Source: Massilia sp. YIM B02763
GTDB lineage: Bacteria; Pseudomonadota; Gammaproteobacteria; Burkholderiales; Burkholderiaceae_D
Direction of reading: 5' to 3'
Assembly (NCBI RefSeq): GCF_030412015.1
Contig: NZ_JASNRD010000007.1
Location: forward strand, 62,001 to 126,000
DNA: 64,000 nucleotides
The translations under genes and the position numbers were made by a program. Positions 60,798 through 64,000 of the stretch are shown here, piece after piece (positions within the stretch are counted from its first letter, which is position 1; each line of letters starts with the position of its first letter). The notes beneath the pieces are model-generated. The model saw only the letters and a program-made list of their open reading frames with translations, had not been told where the DNA came from and did no database searches.

Positions 60798-61427
60798 TCA
60801 AGCGCGGCGCCGCGTCGCGATGCCGGCGGCTGCCAGGCCGATCGCGCACAGCAGGATGCTGCCCGGCTCCGGAACGGCATTGACGCGTTCTCCGACGATG
60901 AATTCGACGCTGATGCCGGCGATCCGGGATGCGTCGATGTCGCCGAAGCCGAGGGCGTCGTTCACGTTCGGGAACAGGCCGTTCCACGGATCGGTCTGGG
61001 CGACGTTGCCCTGCAGGTCGTCGAACGTCGCCAGGATCTGGTTGTCGATATCGAACAGGATCACGGTCGCATCGCGCAAGACGACGTCCGTCGTCAGGTC
61101 GTAGCCGTTGCCGTCGGTGCCGATGCCGAAGATGGCGGTTTCATCGTTAACGGGGAACAGGCTGCCGTTGGCGCGCAGGTCGAAGGTGATGCGGCTCTGG
61201 CCATTGCCGAGGGCGGTTTCCGACTCGTTGACCGTCAACAGCAGGCCGGCGCGCTCGGAGGTCGCGGCGAGCCCATCGAAACGGGTCACCCCCAGGAAGG
61301 GATTGCCGCTGGCGCTGCCTTCCAAATAGAAGGTGTAACCAGAATCGGCGGCGACGAACGGCAGCGCCCAGGCTGGCATTGCCAGCAGGCCCAGGAGCAG
61401 GAATAGCGGATACAGAAGTTTCTTCAT
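60798..61427 (-). CDS. PEP-CTERM domain-containing secreted protein
   Basis: A 209-residue exported protein. The signal peptide MKKLLYPLFLLLGLLAMPAW is cleaved near AWA-LPF. The C-terminus NAVPEPGSILLCAIGLAAAG with a basic tail is the exosortase sorting signal. The body is beta-rich and has many Asp, Gly and Asn residues, with no enzyme motif I recognise. It converges with the cytochrome gene and shares its terminator. A weak sigma-54-like site (GG-N10-GC, minus strand 61466-61481) lies upstream but has several -24 mismatches. It is the second likely XrtA substrate in the window. Confidence 0.88.
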   Translation of the reverse strand: MKKLLYPLFLLLGLLAMPAWALPFVAADSGYTFYLEGSASGNPFLGVTRFDGLAATSERAGLLLTVNESETALGNGQSRITFDLRANGSLFPVNDETAIFGIGTDGNGYDLTTDVVLRDATVILFDIDNQILATFDDLQGNVAQTDPWNGLFPNVNDALGFGDIDASRIAGISVEFIVGERVNAVPEPGSILLCAIGLAAAGIATRRRA

Positions 61428-61952
61428 GTTTTCCCCTTGAGTAAATATATTTTCAAGGTTGTCAAAGCAAATTCTATTCCCGCCGCAATTGATATAGAAG
61501 AATCAAGTACTTGTGTCGCCCAATGCCGGCCTTGCGAAATTCATGTAAGGAAAATCGACATGATGCAGCATCGACGCAACACATTCTTGTCGTGGCGCCC
61601 TCCTGCATGATGAGAAAAATGGCCCTTGCCCGAACAGGGACATCGACGAACTAAGTTCTATTTGGCAACACCATTTGCTGAATCCATTCTCTCAAATGCT
61701 GTTTCGGTTGGAAAACAAATAAACCGGACACGCGAAAGCTTGTCACGACGTCAAAACCGCTGAACACCCTGACAATTCCATGATCGTTATGGCTAGAAAA
61801 ATGGAAAATCGGGAACGACAATAAGCGAATTATTATTGTTAATCGTTACATATTTCCTGTAACAAAGGGTTACATACTGCCTCATGCAAACCTCGTACTC
61901 TGGGAGTTTCCAGCAGGAATAAATGCTGACCAGAATTTTTTACGAGGAAAAT
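61428..61952. other. Divergent non-coding region between PEP-CTERM and beta-helix genes
   Basis: A 525-base gap, AT-rich, without gene-like frames. The notable element is the group of TGTAAC/GTTACA motifs at 61845-61876. A GAGGAAA ribosome-binding site lies before the ATG at 61953. No strong sigma-54 or sigma-70 promoter can be named on either side. Confidence 0.6.
61845..61876. promoter_or_regulatory. Clustered motif GTTACATA-N5-TGTAAC-N5-GTTACATA
   Basis: GTTACATA occurs at 61845-61852 and again at 61869-61876. Between them TGTAAC (61858-61863) forms a perfect six-base inverted repeat with the second copy at a five-base spacing, and faces the first copy in the same way. Three alternating half-sites suggest cooperative binding of a dimeric regulator upstream of the beta-helix gene. 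Confidence 0.55.
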
Positions 61953-63167
61953 ATGCGATTCACGCCTTCCCATGCCGCCTGCGCCGGCACCTCCTCCGCT
62001 GTCCGTTTTTCCCCTGTGCTGCTCGTCGCACTGGCCCTGGGCGCCAATGCGTCCGCCGCCACCTTGTCGGTGGGGCCAGGCAAGGCCTACGCCACGCCCT
62101 GCAAGGCGTTCGCCGCCGCCAAGGACGGCGACCTCGTCGAGATCGCCAACGCGACGTATAGCGGCGACGTCTGCGGCATCTATGCCAACAACCTGACCGT
62201 GCGCGGCGTCAACGGCCGTCCGAAGATCGATGCCGCCGGCAAGAATGCGATGGGCAAGGCGATCTGGGTCGTCGTCGGCAACAACGTCACCATCGAGAAC
62301 GTGGAAATGTATGGCGCCAAGGTGCCGGACAAGAACGGGGCCGCCCTGCGCCTGGAAGGCACGAAGTTCACGCTGCGCCTGGGCTTCCTGCACGATAACG
62401 AAAACGGCATCCTGAGCGGTGCCAATACGAACAGCGACGTGCTGATCGAGTACAGCGAGTTCGGCCACAATGGCTATGGCGACGGCTATTCGCACAATCT
62501 GTACATCGGCAACGTCAAGAGCCTGACCTTCCGCTACAACTTCTCGCACGACGCCAACGCCGGCCACAACCTGAAGTCGCGCGCCCAGGTCAATGCGATC
62601 TACAACAACCGCTTCTCGAGCCTGGCGCAGGGCGAGACCGGGACCACGGCGGCCGGCAAGCCCAGCTACGAGATCGACCTGCCGAACGCCGGCTCGTCCT
62701 ACGTGGTCGGCAACGTGATCGAGCAGCCCGCCTCGAACAACAATCCGAACATGCTGGCCTACGGCGAGGAAGGCGCGACCAATCCGGCGCAAGACCTGTA
62801 CGTGGTCAACAATACCTTCCTGAACGACTACAGCTCGGGCGGCACCTTCGTGATGGTCGGTTCCGGCGTGAGCAAGCCGGTGCTGCTGCAGAATAATATT
62901 TTCGGCGGCATGGGCACCGTGACCAACCAGACGGCGGCCATCGACAAGACCAACTACCGCTCGGCCGCGCCGGGCTTCGTCAACCGCGCCGCCTACGACC
63001 TGCGTCCGCTGGCCGGCAATGCGCTGGTGGTGAACGCCGGTTCCGTGCCTGGGGCCGCCGCGACGGGCTTCGGCCTCAAGCCGGGCGCCGTCTACAAGCA
63101 CCGCGCATCGGGGGCCACCCGCGCCTACGACGGCAAGTACGACATCGGCGCCTACGAGGCCCAATAA
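61953..63167 (+). CDS. Secreted right-handed beta-helix protein
   Basis: A 404-residue exported protein. The signal peptide runs to about ANASAA (residue 36). The mature part begins with TLSVGPGKAYATPCKAFAAA and has the GDLVEIANATYSGD opening common to parallel beta-helix lyases. Repeated coils follow: NNVTIENVEMYG, DVLIEYSEFGHNG, LTFRYNFSHDAN, DLYVVNNTFLND, PVLLQNNIFGG. Catalytic residues are not certain. The likely substrate is a polysaccharide. The ATG at 61953 has GAGGAAA at six bases; the ATG at 61923 is a possible longer start. A bidirectional terminator follows. Confidence 0.82.
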   Translation: MRFTPSHAACAGTSSAVRFSPVLLVALALGANASAATLSVGPGKAYATPCKAFAAAKDGDLVEIANATYSGDVCGIYANNLTVRGVNGRPKIDAAGKNAMGKAIWVVVGNNVTIENVEMYGAKVPDKNGAALRLEGTKFTLRLGFLHDNENGILSGANTNSDVLIEYSEFGHNGYGDGYSHNLYIGNVKSLTFRYNFSHDANAGHNLKSRAQVNAIYNNRFSSLAQGETGTTAAGKPSYEIDLPNAGSSYVVGNVIEQPASNNNPNMLAYGEEGATNPAQDLYVVNNTFLNDYSSGGTFVMVGSGVSKPVLLQNNIFGGMGTVTNQTAAIDKTNYRSAAPGFVNRAAYDLRPLAGNALVVNAGSVPGAAATGFGLKPGAVYKHRASGATRAYDGKYDIGAYEAQ

Positions 63168-63196
63168 GCCGTCCGCCGCATCGCAAGAGCAAGAAA

Positions 63197-63226
63197 AAAA
63201 AGGGGTCGCGCAGGCGGCCCCTTTTT
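63197..63226. terminator. Bidirectional Rho-independent terminator
   Basis: AAAAAGGGGTCGC and GCGGCCCCTTTTT form a 13-pair stem (one G-U) with a four-base loop. It serves the beta-helix gene and, on the other strand, the M13 peptidase gene. Confidence 0.88.
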
Positions 63227-63242
63227 CATGGACGGTGTCCGC

Positions 63243-64000
63243 TTACCAGATGATCACGCGGTCCTTCGGCGCCAGGTACATCTTGTCGCCCTGCTTGACC
63301 TTGAAGGCTTCGTAGAAGCCCGGCTGGTTCTTCAGGGTGCCGTTGGCGCGGAACTGGCCCGGCGAATGCGGGTCGGTCTTCACTTGCACGATCTGCTGCG
63401 CCTCGCGCATCTTGGTGCGCCAGACCTGCGCCCAGCCCATGTACAGGCGCTGTTCGCCCGTCAGGCCGTCGATGACGGGGGCCGGCTTGCCTTTCAGGGA
63501 GATCTTGTACGCTTTATAGGCGATGGCCAGGCCCGAGTTGTCGGCGATGTTCTCGCCCAGCGTCAGCTCGCCGTTCACGTGGTAGCCCGGGATCGGCTCG
63601 AAGGCGTTGTACTGGGCGACCAGCATCGCGGTCTTGGCCTTGAAGTTCTTGTGGTCGGACGCCGTCCACCAGTCGCGCAGGTTGCCGTCGCCGTCGTACT
63701 GGGCGCCCTGGTCGTCGAAGCCGTGGCTGATCTCGTGGCCGATCACGGCGCCGATGCCGCCATAGTTGACGGCGTCGTCCGCGTTGGCGTCGAAGAACGG
63801 CGGCTGCAGGATCGCGGCCGGGAACACGATCTCGTTCATCTCCGGGTTGTAGTAGGCGTTGATGGTCTGCGGCGTCATGCCCCATTCCTCGCGGTCGATC
63901 GGCTTGCCCAGCTTGTTCAGCTCGCGGTCCGCCTCGACGATGCGCGAACGCATCACGTTGCCGACCAGGTCGTCACGCTTGACGACGAGGGCCGAGTAAT
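63243..64000 (-). CDS. M13-family zinc metallopeptidase, C-terminal part (5' end outside window)
   Basis: The minus-strand frame is open to the right edge, so the N-terminal part of the gene is missing; about 250 residues are visible. The zinc site is VIGHEISHGFDDQG (HExxH), and the third ligand and partner lie in LGENIADNSGLAIAY. INAYYNPEMNEIVFPAAILQ before and the closing VWRTKMREAQQI, SPGQFRANGTLKNQPGFYEAF and YLAPKDRVIIW segments are textbook neprilysin/PepO. The family is usually about 670-690 residues, periplasmic or secreted, and degrades peptides. No link to the XrtA locus is evident. Confidence 0.93.
   Translation of the reverse strand, partial: YSALVVKRDDLVGNVMRSRIVEADRELNKLGKPIDREEWGMTPQTINAYYNPEMNEIVFPAAILQPPFFDANADDAVNYGGIGAVIGHEISHGFDDQGAQYDGDGNLRDWWTASDHKNFKAKTAMLVAQYNAFEPIPGYHVNGELTLGENIADNSGLAIAYKAYKISLKGKPAPVIDGLTGEQRLYMGWAQVWRTKMREAQQIVQVKTDPHSPGQFRANGTLKNQPGFYEAFKVKQGDKMYLAPKDRVIIW

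Noticed and set aside
1..64000. CRISPR arrays, insertion sequences or prophage
   Set aside because: No regularly spaced repeats, transposase or phage genes were seen anywhere in the window.

Overview
The window looks like the chromosome of a GC-rich betaproteobacterium of the Oxalobacteraceae, most like Massilia or a close relative. The basis is family recognition from memory: a fused isobutyryl-CoA mutase, a complete exosortase A (XrtA/EpsH) PEP-CTERM locus with PrsK, PrsR and PrsT, PEP-CTERM proteins, a c5-type dihaem cytochrome and an M13 peptidase. No database search was run.

Layout. 1-2473: 3' part of icmF and a small conserved protein. 2728-8446: the TPR lipoprotein PrsT, a FeeM-like N-acyl amino acid synthase, a ThiF/E1-like adenylyltransferase and, convergent, a nitroreductase-like protein. 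8578-13446 (minus strand): a PEP-CTERM protein, a GAF protein, and a tight four-gene cassette (Tat-like exported Cys-rich protein, PqqD-like protein, HprK-related kinase A, nucleotidyltransferase). Both the PEP-CTERM gene and the cassette are preceded by convincing sigma-54 (-24/-12) sites. 13552-15127 (minus): polysaccharide export lipoprotein and a trypsin-like protease. 15494-33661 (plus): the main XrtA exopolysaccharide operon (chain-length protein, tyrosine kinase, outer-membrane protein, ATPase, deacetylase, FemAB, glycosyltransferases, exosortase A-EpsI fusion, amidotransferase, second deacetylase, O-ligase).

33680-39952: a divergent pair of operons. The minus-strand one holds an acyl-CoA ligase, a PLP decarboxylase and a GT2; the plus-strand one an aminotransferase and a FemAB/GNAT-like protein. 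40555-49753 (plus): a large RIFT-barrel-like lipoprotein, glycosyltransferases, a flippase, an acyl carrier protein, the two exosortase A-associated hydrolases and a GT32-like enzyme. 49769-57740 (minus): a membrane-anchored beta-helix protein, prsR, prsK, the initiating sugar transferase and a UDP-sugar dehydrogenase. 58205-64000: an acyltransferase, tRNA-Arg(CCG), a dihaem cytochrome, a second PEP-CTERM protein, a secreted beta-helix protein and the 3' part of an M13 peptidase.

How it fits together (inference from family roles). The sugar dehydrogenase supplies a uronic-acid nucleotide sugar. The initiating transferase loads undecaprenyl phosphate, the glycosyltransferases extend it, deacetylase/aminotransferase/acyl enzymes decorate it, and flippase, chain-length protein, kinase and export lipoprotein move it out. 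XrtA processes PEP-CTERM proteins. PrsK/PrsR with sigma-54 control part of the regulon. The most interesting and least understood part is the sigma-54-linked HprK-related/PqqD-like/nucleotidyltransferase cassette at 10457-13446, which resembles a peptide- or protein-modification system. The N-acyl amino acid synthase plus ThiF pair at 5679-7413 comes second.
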